DNA of 64,000 nt, taken from the NCBI RefSeq assembly GCF_900086985.1, contig NZ_LT593974.1, forward strand, positions 1 through 64,000, given 5' to 3'. Below the pieces are notes generated by a model. That model was not told where the DNA came from and did no database searches. It saw only the letters and a list, made by a program, of their open reading frames with translations. Both the position numbers and the translations under genes were made by a program. The DNA is from Halomonas sp. HL-93 (lineage in GTDB: Bacteria; Pseudomonadota; Gammaproteobacteria; Pseudomonadales; Halomonadaceae). Below are positions 47,014 to 55,376 of the stretch, piece after piece; the first letter of the stretch is position 1; every line of letters begins with the position of its first letter.

Positions 47014-47226
47014 ATGACCTGTGAACTCAACCCCACTCAGGCCTTTTGGTTGGGCCATCTCTATCATGCCTCAGCGCTGAATATGCCGTTAAGTGATTAC
47101 GCCGACTCACAAGCGTTACCCCTCACCGACCTGCTGACATGGGAGAAGCGGTTAAGCGTGCAAGGCTTGCCGGTGCCACCACGCTGCCGTCCCGCGCGGT
47201 TTTTGTCGGTGGAGGTGGTGACATGA
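47014..47226 (+). CDS. tnpA: IS66 accessory protein TnpA
   Basis: A 70-residue small protein, first gene of the IS66 element, with GGAG seven bases before the ATG. It is compositionally ordinary and weakly conserved; IS66 TnpA is required for transposition but its function is unclear. Its TGA overlaps the ATG of tnpB (ATGA), typical of the coupled tnpA-tnpB pair. Confidence 0.8.
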   Translation: MTCELNPTQAFWLGHLYHASALNMPLSDYADSQALPLTDLLTWEKRLSVQGLPVPPRCRPARFLSVEVVT

Positions 47227-47579
47227 TCCGCCCTGGTACCGACCTGACGGTTTATTTATGCCGCGAACCCGTGGATATGCGCAAGCAAATCGATGGGTTG
47301 GCCTTGCTGGTCCAGGAGGCCATGGACTTGAACCCGTTCGATCAGGCGCTGTTTGTGTTCGGCAACCGCCAACGCGATAAGGTGAAGCTGCTATTCTGGG
47401 AACGTAACGGCTTTGTGGTGTGGTACAAGCGCCTGGAGCGCGAGCGATTTAAATGGCCAACGCATCTGGAAGGCGACACGGTGACGCTGACCGGTCAGGA
47501 ACTGAACTGGCTGCTGGATGGCGTTAACCTTAAGGCCATGCAACCTCATAAAGCGTTGTATTTTCAGCAGGTTGGTTAG
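47223..47579 (+). CDS. tnpB: IS66 accessory protein TnpB
   Basis: A 118-residue protein matching the IS66 Orf2 (TnpB) family strongly: VYLCREPVDMRKQIDGLALLVQE, NPFDQALFVFGNRQRDKVKLLFWERNGFVVWYKRLE, and RFKWP near residue 77. It is full length. It is translationally coupled to tnpA and precedes the transposase by 43 bases. Confidence 0.94.
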   Translation: MIRPGTDLTVYLCREPVDMRKQIDGLALLVQEAMDLNPFDQALFVFGNRQRDKVKLLFWERNGFVVWYKRLERERFKWPTHLEGDTVTLTGQELNWLLDGVNLKAMQPHKALYFQQVG

Positions 47580-47622
47580 TTTTTTCTCCTGTCTCAGCGG
47601 TGTTTTTGGTATACTCGGTAGT

Positions 47623-49221
47623 ATGCAAAACGCCGATTCTTCCTCGCCAACGATCTCCCAGCTTGAGCGCAAGCTGGCCGCTGCTGACGCTGAAAATGCG
47701 CGGCTATTGGCGTTGATGGAGAAAAAAGAAGCCCAGTGGGAAGCCACCAAACAATCGCTGTTTGAACAGTTCCGGCTGGCCCTGGAGCGTCAGTTCGGTC
47801 CTTCCACCGAGAAGTATCAGGTGGATCAAAAGGACCTGCTGATCAACGAAGCCGAAGTGGCGGTTGACGAGGAAGACGGCGACACCGACGCAGCGGACAA
47901 CGAGGCGGTTAATGACACCGTGGCCGAGCCCACGGCGCCGGCGAAGAAACGCCGCTCTCGGGGTGGCCGGGTAGCGTTGCCGCCCGAGCTTCCACGGGTT
48001 GAGGTGGTGCATGATCTCCCTGAAGAGGCACGTCACTGTCAGGATGATGGCACCGCGCTCACGGTCATCGGCGAAGAAGTGAGCGAGGAACTGCACGTCG
48101 TGCCCGCCTGGGTGGAGGTGATCCGTCATGTGCGACGTAAGTATGCGTGCCGAACCTGCGAAGACGGCGTCAAGACTGCCCCGGCGCCCGCTAAGTTACT
48201 GCCGAAAAGCAATGCCAGCGCCACGCTGCTGGCCTATGTCGCCACCGCCAAGTACCAAGACGCCTTGCCGCTGTATCGGCAAAGCCAGATTTTTGCCCGC
48301 CATGGGGCGGAGATCCCCCGCAATACGCTGGCCCGGTGGATGGTGCAGGCCGGTGAACGCATCGCCCCGCTGATCGAGACGCTACGCCGACACCTGCTCC
48401 GTTCCCTGCTGATCCATATGGATGAAACGACGCTCCAGGTGAACCAAGAAGCGGATCGCAAAGCCAGTGCCACCTCTTACATGTGGGTGCAGCGCGGGGG
48501 GCCGCCAGGCCAACAGGTGGTCTTGTTCGATTATGACGCCAGCCGTGCCGGGCGAGTGCCTGTGCGCCTGTTGGGTGACTATGCAGGTCGCTTGGTCACC
48601 GATGGCTACGAAGGCTACGCCGAGGTGGTGCGTCGCAATGGGATCACCCAGGCGGGCTGTTGGGCACATGCACGGCGCAAGTTCGTCGAGGCGCAAAAAG
48701 TGCAGCCCAAAGGCAAAACCGGCAAAGCGGACTGGGCGCTGAACCAGATCCGTAAGCTGTACGGCGTGGAAAAACAGGCCAAAGCACTTGAGCCCGAAGC
48801 ACGCCACAGGCTGCGTGAGCAGAAGAGCCAACCCTTAATCGCTCAACTGCGCACCTGGCTCGACAAGTCACTGGCGCAGGTGCTGCCTAAAAGTGCGCTG
48901 GGAAAAGCCCTGCACTACCTGGATCATCAGTGGCCGCGCCTGACCCGGTTCCTCGATGATGGCCTGATCCCGCTGGACAACAACCCGGCCGAAAATGCCA
49001 TCCGCCCGTTCGTCGTCGGCCGCAAAAACTGGCTGTTCAGCCATACGCAGAGCGGCGCTCACGCCAGTGCGGCGATCTACAGCCTGATCGAAACCGCGAA
49101 AGCCAATGGCCTCTCGCCCTACGACTACTTACAACACGTCTTCAAGACACTGCCCACCCTCAACGATGATGAACTGACGACGCTGCTGCCCTGGCAGTGG
49201 AAAGAGACCTTACCGGTCTAA
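47623..49221 (+). CDS. tnpC: IS66-family transposase TnpC
   Basis: A 532-residue DDE transposase. Order: N-terminal leucine-zipper-like coil (LERKLAAADAENARLLALMEKKE), a basic linker (KKRRSRGGR), a zinc-finger-like region with CRTCEDG, then the catalytic core with HMDETTLQV, VTDGYEGYAEVV, GCWAHARRKF and LDNNPAENAIRPFVVGRKNWLF, giving the D, D and E residues. No interruption is visible, so the element could be autonomous. The ATG at 47623 is preferred to earlier in-frame starts. Confidence 0.95.
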   Translation: MQNADSSSPTISQLERKLAAADAENARLLALMEKKEAQWEATKQSLFEQFRLALERQFGPSTEKYQVDQKDLLINEAEVAVDEEDGDTDAADNEAVNDTVAEPTAPAKKRRSRGGRVALPPELPRVEVVHDLPEEARHCQDDGTALTVIGEEVSEELHVVPAWVEVIRHVRRKYACRTCEDGVKTAPAPAKLLPKSNASATLLAYVATAKYQDALPLYRQSQIFARHGAEIPRNTLARWMVQAGERIAPLIETLRRHLLRSLLIHMDETTLQVNQEADRKASATSYMWVQRGGPPGQQVVLFDYDASRAGRVPVRLLGDYAGRLVTDGYEGYAEVVRRNGITQAGCWAHARRKFVEAQKVQPKGKTGKADWALNQIRKLYGVEKQAKALEPEARHRLREQKSQPLIAQLRTWLDKSLAQVLPKSALGKALHYLDHQWPRLTRFLDDGLIPLDNNPAENAIRPFVVGRKNWLFSHTQSGAHASAAIYSLIETAKANGLSPYDYLQHVFKTLPTLNDDELTTLLPWQWKETLPV

Positions 49222-49380
49222 GCGAAGCTTGCATAGATGGGGTTTATGGCGCGCTTACAATTTTATTATCAGATAGTTATCTCTTGCTCTGCGGTTTTTT
49301 AAGCAATTCGCGGGGTTAAACTTTGGTCGTGTTTTACCCATCGCGACTTGCCTAACGACAGGCGTGTGACTAGCTTTCAT

Positions 49381-49398
49381 TTGTATGATGTATTACAA
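49381..49398. promoter_or_regulatory. Palindrome before kdgD copy 2, probable GntR operator
   Basis: TTGTATGATGTATTACAA, with TTGTA and TACAA arms. It differs by one base from the element at 38229-38246 before copy 1. Upstream, 49312-49398 aligns loosely with 38163-38246 (shared GGTTAAACTTTGGT and CGACTTGC segments), so the control region was duplicated with the gene. The second palindrome of copy 1 is absent here. Confidence 0.6.
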
Positions 49399-49450
49399 CT
49401 GCTGCTTTGCGTAGAGTCTAACCTCGACGCGACGCACTTGGACAAGGACG

Positions 49451-50314
49451 GCATGAGGATGGTGGCGTGAAGTTTTCCAAACAAGACGTAATACAAGCGA
49501 TCGGTGATGGCCTACTCTCGTTCCCGATCACCGACTTCGACGATAACGGCCAGTTCGATGAAGCCAGCTACCGCGAGCGGCTTGCCTGGTTTATTAGCCA
49601 CGACATTTCAGCGGTATTCGTGGCCGGCGGCACCGGTGAGTTTTTTAACCTATCGCTGGAAGAATACCGCCAGGTGGTACGTGCAGCTGTCGATGTGGTC
49701 GATGGCAAGCTCCCGGTGATTGCCAGCGCGGGGATAAGCGTGGCCTCGGGAAAAGCCTTCGCCAGAGCCGCGGAAGAAGCCGGCGCCGACGGCATTCTGC
49801 TAATGCCGCCCTACTTAACCGAATGCCCACAGGAAGGCCTGGTGGCCTATGCAAAGCAAATTTGCGATGCCACACCGATCAACGTTATCTACTACAACCG
49901 GGGTAACGGCATCCTCAACGCGGCGTCTGTCCAGGCGTTGGCCGATGCCTGCCCGAACTTGATCGGTCTGAAAGACGGCAAGGGCGATATTCAAGCGCTG
50001 AATAAAATCATCAAGACCGTGGGCGACCGTCTGACGTATATCGGTGGCGTACCTACCGCCGAGATTTTCGCCGAAGCGTATCTGTCGATTGGCGTTAACA
50101 CTTACTCCTCGGCCGTCTTCAATTTTGTTCCCGATATGGCGGTGGCCTTCTATCGAGCCCTCCGCGCTGGGGACAGCCACATCGTTAAGCAAATTACCCA
50201 AGAGTTTTTTATTCCGTTTATCGATTTACGGGATCAAAAAGCGGGGTATGCCGTGAGCCTGGTTAAGGCGGGTGCCGAGATTATCGGTCGCCCGGCCGGA
50301 GACGTTCGCGCGCC
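49451..50314 (+). repeat. Long direct repeat, copy 2 (kdgD)
   Basis: Partner of 38308-39171 in the same orientation. Recombination between the two could delete or amplify the 11.1 kb between them, which includes the Tct transporter, garD, both gudD genes and the IS66 element. Confidence 0.93.
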
Positions 50315-50384
50315 TTTAACGATGCCAACGATGGCAGAGCGCCAAACACTTGCGCGCATCATTGAAAGCCAGAAAAGCAACTAG
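49467..50384 (+). CDS. kdgD: 5-dehydro-4-deoxyglucarate dehydratase, copy 2
   Basis: A 305-residue protein with the same catalytic Lys169 and Tyr143 as copy 1; over the first about 285 residues only two differences are seen (Leu to Ile at ASAGxSV, and Thr to Ala at SVQxLAD). The tail is different, ending TMAERQTLARIIESQKSN. GTG start with the same ribosome site. It heads the second module kdgD-dctPQM-gci-gli, so each hexarate module carries its own kdgD. Confidence 0.93.
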   Translation: MKFSKQDVIQAIGDGLLSFPITDFDDNGQFDEASYRERLAWFISHDISAVFVAGGTGEFFNLSLEEYRQVVRAAVDVVDGKLPVIASAGISVASGKAFARAAEEAGADGILLMPPYLTECPQEGLVAYAKQICDATPINVIYYNRGNGILNAASVQALADACPNLIGLKDGKGDIQALNKIIKTVGDRLTYIGGVPTAEIFAEAYLSIGVNTYSSAVFNFVPDMAVAFYRALRAGDSHIVKQITQEFFIPFIDLRDQKAGYAVSLVKAGAEIIGRPAGDVRAPLTMPTMAERQTLARIIESQKSN

Positions 50385-50418
50385 TACTTAACAATAACTG
50401 ACGCTAAGAGGAAACATC

Positions 50419-51411
50419 ATGCATAACTACAAATCTAATATTAAGCGCCTTACTCTTGTTTCTGTGGGCGCACTCAGCGTGCTCTCGTTATCTGTTCAAG
50501 CGGCTGAATGGCGAGGCTGGAATATCCATCCTGAGGGTTATCCTAACTCTGACGCGCTGGAGTCGTTTGCTGAAAAAGTGGCAGAACGTACCGAAAACCG
50601 CATTGAGCCACGCGTGTACCACAATGCCGTTTTAGGCGATCAGCCTGATGCGATTGAGCAAACGCGTAATGGCGCTCTTGATTTCGCTAACTTCAACATG
50701 GGGCCAATGGGGCCGATCGTAAAAGAGACCAATGTGCTCTCGCTGCCCTTTTTGTTTACCGGCCGCGAGCATATGTATGAAGTGATGGATGGTGAGATTG
50801 GCGACCGGTTTGCCGATGCGTTGGAAGAAGAAGGGTTGGTCGCGCTGTCCTGGTTTGAGTCCGGCGCACGCAGCTTATATAACACCGAAAAAGCGATTGA
50901 GACGCCCGAAGACGTAGAGGGTTTGAAAATTCGGGTAATGAACAATGACCTGTATGTCGACATGATTGAGGCATTGGACGGTAACGCAACCCCCATGTCA
51001 TACGGTGAAGTTTATCAATCTTTGACAACCGGGGTGCTGGATGGCGCAGAGAATAACTTTCCATCATTTGAATCAAGTAACCACTACGAGGTTTCACAAT
51101 ATTATTCGTTAACGGAGCACTTGATTATTCCTGAGTGCCTATGTATTGCAAAATCCAAGTGGGACGAACTCTCAGACGAAGATAAAAAGATTGTTGAAGA
51201 AGAGGCCTTAGCCGCTGCTGAGTTACAGCGTGAGCTATGGTCCGAAGGCTCAAAAGAAAGCCGCAAGATTGTAGAAGACGCTGGTGTTGAAATTAACGAA
51301 GTCGAAGACAAAGAAGCATTCCAAGAAAAGATGCAGCCTCTTTATGATGAGTTTATCGAAGAGAATCCAGATCTCGAGTCGTTGATTACCGATATTCAAG
51401 ACACGATCTGA
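50419..51411 (+). CDS. TRAP transporter binding protein of the uronate module
   Basis: A 330-residue DctP-family periplasmic protein with a signal peptide (about 1-28, ending SVQA). RVYHNAVLGDQPDAIEQTRNGALDFANFN and ARSLYNTEKAIETPEDVEGLKIRVMNNDLYVDMIEALDGNATPMSYGEVYQSL TTGVLDGAENN-type segments are typical, with the ligand-carboxylate Arg in KIRVMNN. Adjacent gci, gli and udh point to galacturonate, glucuronate or their aldarates as substrate (inference). GAGG lies before the ATG. Confidence 0.9.
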   Translation: MHNYKSNIKRLTLVSVGALSVLSLSVQAAEWRGWNIHPEGYPNSDALESFAEKVAERTENRIEPRVYHNAVLGDQPDAIEQTRNGALDFANFNMGPMGPIVKETNVLSLPFLFTGREHMYEVMDGEIGDRFADALEEEGLVALSWFESGARSLYNTEKAIETPEDVEGLKIRVMNNDLYVDMIEALDGNATPMSYGEVYQSLTTGVLDGAENNFPSFESSNHYEVSQYYSLTEHLIIPECLCIAKSKWDELSDEDKKIVEEEALAAAELQRELWSEGSKESRKIVEDAGVEINEVEDKEAFQEKMQPLYDEFIEENPDLESLITDIQDTI

Positions 51412-51422
51412 TTATCAGGACA

Positions 51423-51449
51423 TGCCCCCTGGCGTTTTTCCAGGGGGCA
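51423..51449 (+). terminator. Stem-loop between dctP and dctQ
   Basis: TGCCCCCTGG (51423-51432), a T-rich seven-base loop, and CCAGGGGGCA (51440-51449). Ten perfect pairs, but no T-run follows, so it is better seen as an RNA-stability or attenuation element. Confidence 0.6.
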
Positions 51450-51462
51450 GTAGGAGGCTAAT

Positions 51463-51990
51463 GTGAACGACATCTCCGAGACTCATCCAGACCCGGCCGA
51501 TAAAGAGCCAAGCTTGCTAGACAAAGTGCTAGACGGGGCAGCTAGGACCTGTTTAATCATTGCAGGTGTTTTATTAGTGTTGCTGATTATTTTATTTGGT
51601 TGGCTTGTGTTTGGACGCTATGTACTAAATAACACGCCAACGTGGGTAGAGCAGGCGTCACTATTAATTGTTGTTTATATTACTTTTCTTGGGGCAGCAG
51701 CAGGCGTAAGAAATAATAGCCACTTAAATATTGAGTTTATTCGCGAAGGACTTCCCGCCTTTTGGAACAAGCTTTTCCATGCCATCGCTGATTTGTTTGT
51801 TATTGGTTTTGGCATCTTTATGACTCATCAGGGGTCGCTGTTGGTGCTTAACAACCTGGAGCGTGCCATCCCAATGATTGGTTTGTCTGAAAGCTGGAGA
51901 GCTGCGCCATTAGTCATTTGTGGTGTGCTGATGGTGGTGTTTGCGACTGCCGACATGTTGGGAAGAGTCACTAACAGCCGTCTTAAATAA
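51463..51990 (+). CDS. TRAP transporter small permease (DctQ type), uronate module
   Basis: A 175-residue membrane protein with four helices after an acidic N-terminus of about 25 residues. NTPTWVEQASLLIVVYITFLGAAAGVRNNSHLNIEFI is the DctQ core. It starts with GTG after a GGAGG site, and dctM follows nine bases behind its stop. Confidence 0.9.
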   Translation: MNDISETHPDPADKEPSLLDKVLDGAARTCLIIAGVLLVLLIILFGWLVFGRYVLNNTPTWVEQASLLIVVYITFLGAAAGVRNNSHLNIEFIREGLPAFWNKLFHAIADLFVIGFGIFMTHQGSLLVLNNLERAIPMIGLSESWRAAPLVICGVLMVVFATADMLGRVTNSRLK

Positions 51991-51999
51991 GGAGTCATC

Positions 52000-53280
52000 A
52001 TGGGCCTCGCTATTCTTTTCGGGCTGTTTTTTTTAGGCCTTATTGTAGGTGCTCCCGTCGCCTTCGCGGTTGGTTTGGCGGCAGCCGTCACCTTTATTTA
52101 TGAGGGCCTGCCTTTATTTGTGGCCTTCCAGCGCATTTTGTCGGGCATCTCAGTGTTTTCGCTGCTGGCGATACCGTTTTTTATCTTTGCGGGTGAATTG
52201 ATGCTTCAAGGCGGTATTTCAGTGCGCCTTGTGCGTTTAGCATCTGCCATGGTGGGTAAAGTCAGAGGCGGTTTGGGCCTAGTGAATGTCAGCTCATCAA
52301 TGCTGTTCGGAGGGATCTCAGGCTCGGCGGTGGCGGATACATCCGCGCTGGGTTCATTGCTGATCCCGGTGATGAAAGAAAAAGGTTATGACGCCGACTA
52401 TGCGGTCAATGTCACGGTGACCTCTTCCGTGGCCGGTGTCGTGATTCCCCCAAGCCACAATATGATCTTGTACGCCGTGGCGGCGGGTGGAGGCATTTCA
52501 GTCACCCAGCTATTCATTGCCGGCATAGTGCCAGGGATTTTAATGTGTTTGATCCTGGCAATTGCAGCCTACCTTGTGGCGGTAAAACGCGGCTATAAAG
52601 GGGAGGAATTTCCTGGCTGGCAGGCGTTGTTATTTAGCCTTGTTGCTGCTGTGCCTGGCTTATTAACGGCCGTCATTATTGTGGGAGGCGTACTCTCAGG
52701 CGTATTGACGGTGACCGAATCAGGCGCGTTTGGGGCGATCTACGCCATTCTCGTGACAGCATTCGTTTACCGTGAGCTACGTTGGGAATCCTTTAAAAAA
52801 GCTGTCTATCAAGCCGTTAAAACCACCGCACTAGTAATGATCTTAGTCGGTTGTGCGTCCGCGTTTTCCTACTTATTGGCGCTTTATAACGTCCCGGAAC
52901 TCCTGATGGACGCGTTATCGGCCATTTCCGATAACCCCATTGTCATTCTGTTGATGCTCAACCTGATTTTGCTAGGGCTAGGCATGATCATGGACATGGC
53001 AGCGCTGATTTTAATCTGTACGCCTATTTTCCTGCCAGTGGCAACACAGTCGGGCATGGACCCTATTCAGTTTGGTGTAATGCTGATGATGAATCTCGGT
53101 TTGGGGCTATGTACGCCGCCAGTAGGCGCTTGCCTTTATGTTGGGTGCGTGGTGGGCAAAATTCGTATTGAAAAAGCGGTTCGCACGATCTGGCCCTTCT
53201 ATTTAGCTCTGTTTGCAGCGTTGATGCTGGTGACTTACGTCCCCGCTGTTTCGCTTACGCTGCCCGGTTTTTTTGAGTAG
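52000..53280 (+). CDS. TRAP transporter large permease (DctM type), uronate module
   Basis: A 426-residue DctM permease, standard length. VNVSSSMLFGGISGSAVADTSALGSLLIPVM and PPSHNMILYAVAAGGGISVTQLFIAGIVPG are the characteristic motifs, and IPFFIFAGELM marks the N-terminal region. It completes the P-Q-M set and is followed 40 bases later by gci. Confidence 0.94.
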   Translation: MGLAILFGLFFLGLIVGAPVAFAVGLAAAVTFIYEGLPLFVAFQRILSGISVFSLLAIPFFIFAGELMLQGGISVRLVRLASAMVGKVRGGLGLVNVSSSMLFGGISGSAVADTSALGSLLIPVMKEKGYDADYAVNVTVTSSVAGVVIPPSHNMILYAVAAGGGISVTQLFIAGIVPGILMCLILAIAAYLVAVKRGYKGEEFPGWQALLFSLVAAVPGLLTAVIIVGGVLSGVLTVTESGAFGAIYAILVTAFVYRELRWESFKKAVYQAVKTTALVMILVGCASAFSYLLALYNVPELLMDALSAISDNPIVILLMLNLILLGLGMIMDMAALILICTPIFLPVATQSGMDPIQFGVMLMMNLGLGLCTPPVGACLYVGCVVGKIRIEKAVRTIWPFYLALFAALMLVTYVPAVSLTLPGFFE

Positions 53281-53320
53281 TTGTGCCGTTTACCCCCGCT
53301 TTTAATAAGGAATCTGCGAT

Positions 53321-54457
53321 ATGAAGGTGCAGTCCATTCGCACACACTTGCTGGATTACGCGCTCGGCACCCCTTTTGAGAGTGCTTCGATGCAGTTTTC
53401 CAGGCGTCAGCACTGCCTGGTCGAGATTATCTGTGACGATGGCACGGTGGGTTGGGGCGAGTGCCTAGGCCCGGCCAAGCTCAACGCCGCTGTAGTGGCG
53501 GCTTATGCGCAAAACTTAGTCGGGCAAGATCCACTACAAACAGAGCATATTTGGATAACTCTCTATAACCAGTTGCGTGACCAGGGTCAGCGCGGGCTCA
53601 CCGTGACGGCATTGAGCGGTATCGACATCGCGCTTTGGGATATCAAAGGCAAGCACTTTGGCGTGCCGATTTCCACCCTGCTAGGCGGCAGGGTGCGAGA
53701 AAGCGTGCGTGCTTACGCGACCGGCTCATTCCGGCGTTACGGGGTTGATCGTGTAACGGACGTGGCTGAAGAGGTAGCCGGTTATCGCCGTGAGGGATTT
53801 CATGCGGTGAAGGTGAAAATTGGCTTTGACGTTGAGGAAGACCTTGCGGTGATTGCCGCCGTCCGTGAAGCCATCGGCCCTGATATGCGCCTGATGATCG
53901 ATGCCAACCATGGTTACGACGTGTTGGAAGCCGTGGAGGTGGGCCAACGTGCGGCTCAATGGGGCGTCGATTGGTTTGAAGAGCCGGTGATTCCCGAGCA
54001 GCTATCAGCGTACCGCGCCGTGAAAGCAGGTCAGCCTATACCGGTGGCTGGCGGCGAAACGTGGCATGGTCGCTACGCGATGCAAGCGCCGCTTGAAACG
54101 CGGGCGGTGGACATCGTTCAGCCAGATATCTGTGGCGTTGGCGGTTTTACCGAGATACGTCGCGTGGCCGATATGGCGGATTTGCACGGCGTGCGTCTTA
54201 TCCCCCACGTGTGGGGGACGGCGGTGTGTATTGCCGCCAGCCTGCAATTTATGGCGGCGTTATTACCTAACCCGCCGCGGCGTGAACCACGCCCGCCCAT
54301 TCTCGAATTTGACCGTACGGAAAACCCTTTCCGGCAAGCCGTGGTGAAAACCCCGATCGAACACCACCAAGGTATTGTGAAAATACCCGACGGCCCAGGG
54401 TTGGGTATCGAAATTGATCGCCAGGCACTTGAAACCTATGCCATGAAGGAGGTGTAA
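53321..54457 (+). CDS. gci: D-galactarolactone cycloisomerase
   Basis: A 378-residue enolase-superfamily enzyme (muconate-lactonising subgroup) that opens D-galactaro-1,4-lactone to 3-deoxy-2-keto-hexarate. It matches the Agrobacterium enzyme very closely in length and sequence (HLLDYALGTPFESASM, GWGECLGPAKLNAAVV, LRDQGQRGLTVTALSGIDIALWDIKGKH). Catalytic features: Lys164 and Lys166 (KVKIG), metal ligands Asp194, Glu220 and Glu246, and His296. Coupled to gli: the next gene starts two bases after its stop. Confidence 0.93.
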   Translation: MKVQSIRTHLLDYALGTPFESASMQFSRRQHCLVEIICDDGTVGWGECLGPAKLNAAVVAAYAQNLVGQDPLQTEHIWITLYNQLRDQGQRGLTVTALSGIDIALWDIKGKHFGVPISTLLGGRVRESVRAYATGSFRRYGVDRVTDVAEEVAGYRREGFHAVKVKIGFDVEEDLAVIAAVREAIGPDMRLMIDANHGYDVLEAVEVGQRAAQWGVDWFEEPVIPEQLSAYRAVKAGQPIPVAGGETWHGRYAMQAPLETRAVDIVQPDICGVGGFTEIRRVADMADLHGVRLIPHVWGTAVCIAASLQFMAALLPNPPRREPRPPILEFDRTENPFRQAVVKTPIEHHQGIVKIPDGPGLGIEIDRQALETYAMKEV

Positions 54458-54458
54458 G

Positions 54459-55322
54459 TTGGCCCTCATTCCAGATAATACCCGGCCGCTCGACGGCCCT
54501 AAGCCAGCGTTAGCAACGCCGCCGGGGGCAACCGACTGCCATATCCATCTCTATCTCCCGGGCTACGAGGCACAGCCCGGCGGGCCTCAAATACCGGAGC
54601 TTGCAACCGTTGAGCACTACCGGCGCGTGCAGAAGCGTTTGGGCCTTGAGCGCGTTGTGGTTACCCAGCCGAATGCTTATCAATTTGATAATGCCGCCCT
54701 GCTTGAGAGCCTGAAAATACTTGGCCCGAGTGTGGCACGAGGCGTTGCCGTGGTAAGCCCCGATACACCCGTACAGAAGCTTGAGGAGTGGCATGCGGCG
54801 GGAGTCCGCGGGGCGCGCATTATGAACTTACCCGGTGGGGCGGTGACAACCGAGCAGATGCATGCGGTAGAGCGGCTTATTCGCCCGTTCGGCTGGCACT
54901 TAATGGTCCAGTTCAATGGATGCTATATCGATGATTACCTGGCGGACCTCAAGCGCATAGAGTGCGATTATATCATTGATCATATAGGTAAATTCATGCC
55001 CCCAGTGGGAGCAGATGACCCTCGCCTCGACGCTATTGTGGAACTGATGGACAGGGGCAATGCCTGGTTGAAAATTTGCGCGGGCTACGAGGCCAGCCAA
55101 CTGGGCGGGCCTGATTACGAGGATGTAGGCCCCATCGCCAAACGCCTCGTGGCGCACGCGCCCGAACGCACACTATGGGGCAGTAACTGGCCGCATGTTG
55201 GAGTTCCGAGAAGCGAATACCCAGATGACGCTGAACAGCTTGATGTTCTTTTAGCCTGGGCAAGCGAGCCTTTCCGGCAAAAAATATTGGTCGAAAACCC
55301 GGCCCGCCTTTATGGCTTTTAA
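54459..55322 (+). CDS. gli: D-galactarolactone isomerase, amidohydrolase superfamily
   Basis: A 287-residue TIM-barrel protein of the amidohydrolase-2 group that interconverts galactaro-1,5- and 1,4-lactone, feeding Gci. TDCHIHLYLPGYE gives the first metal-site-type HxH, IIDHIGKFMPP the mid-barrel His, and TLWGSNWPHVGVP the final conserved segment. The start is TTG, strongly backed by GGAGGTG five bases upstream inside the end of gci. The gene pair order gci-gli is the same as in Agrobacterium. Confidence 0.9.
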   Translation: MALIPDNTRPLDGPKPALATPPGATDCHIHLYLPGYEAQPGGPQIPELATVEHYRRVQKRLGLERVVVTQPNAYQFDNAALLESLKILGPSVARGVAVVSPDTPVQKLEEWHAAGVRGARIMNLPGGAVTTEQMHAVERLIRPFGWHLMVQFNGCYIDDYLADLKRIECDYIIDHIGKFMPPVGADDPRLDAIVELMDRGNAWLKICAGYEASQLGGPDYEDVGPIAKRLVAHAPERTLWGSNWPHVGVPRSEYPDDAEQLDVLLAWASEPFRQKILVENPARLYGF

Positions 55323-55376
55323 GTGATTTATCACGGTGTGTGGTGTGATTGATATATTTTATTCAAGGAGAACAAC

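Larger units (their letters stand above)
46934..49258 (+). mobile_element. Complete IS66-family insertion sequence (2325 bp)
   Basis: Ends are imperfect inverted repeats beginning GTAAGCG: the left runs GTAAGCGATCCAATAAACCC from 46934, and the right, read on the minus strand from 49258, runs GTAAGCGCGCCATAAACCCC. It is flanked by an exact 8-base duplication AATTTTAT (46926-46933 and 49259-49266), the size normal for IS66. It carries tnpA, tnpB and tnpC, all intact, so it may be active and fairly recent. It lies between gudD copy 2 and the second kdgD module. Confidence 0.95.
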
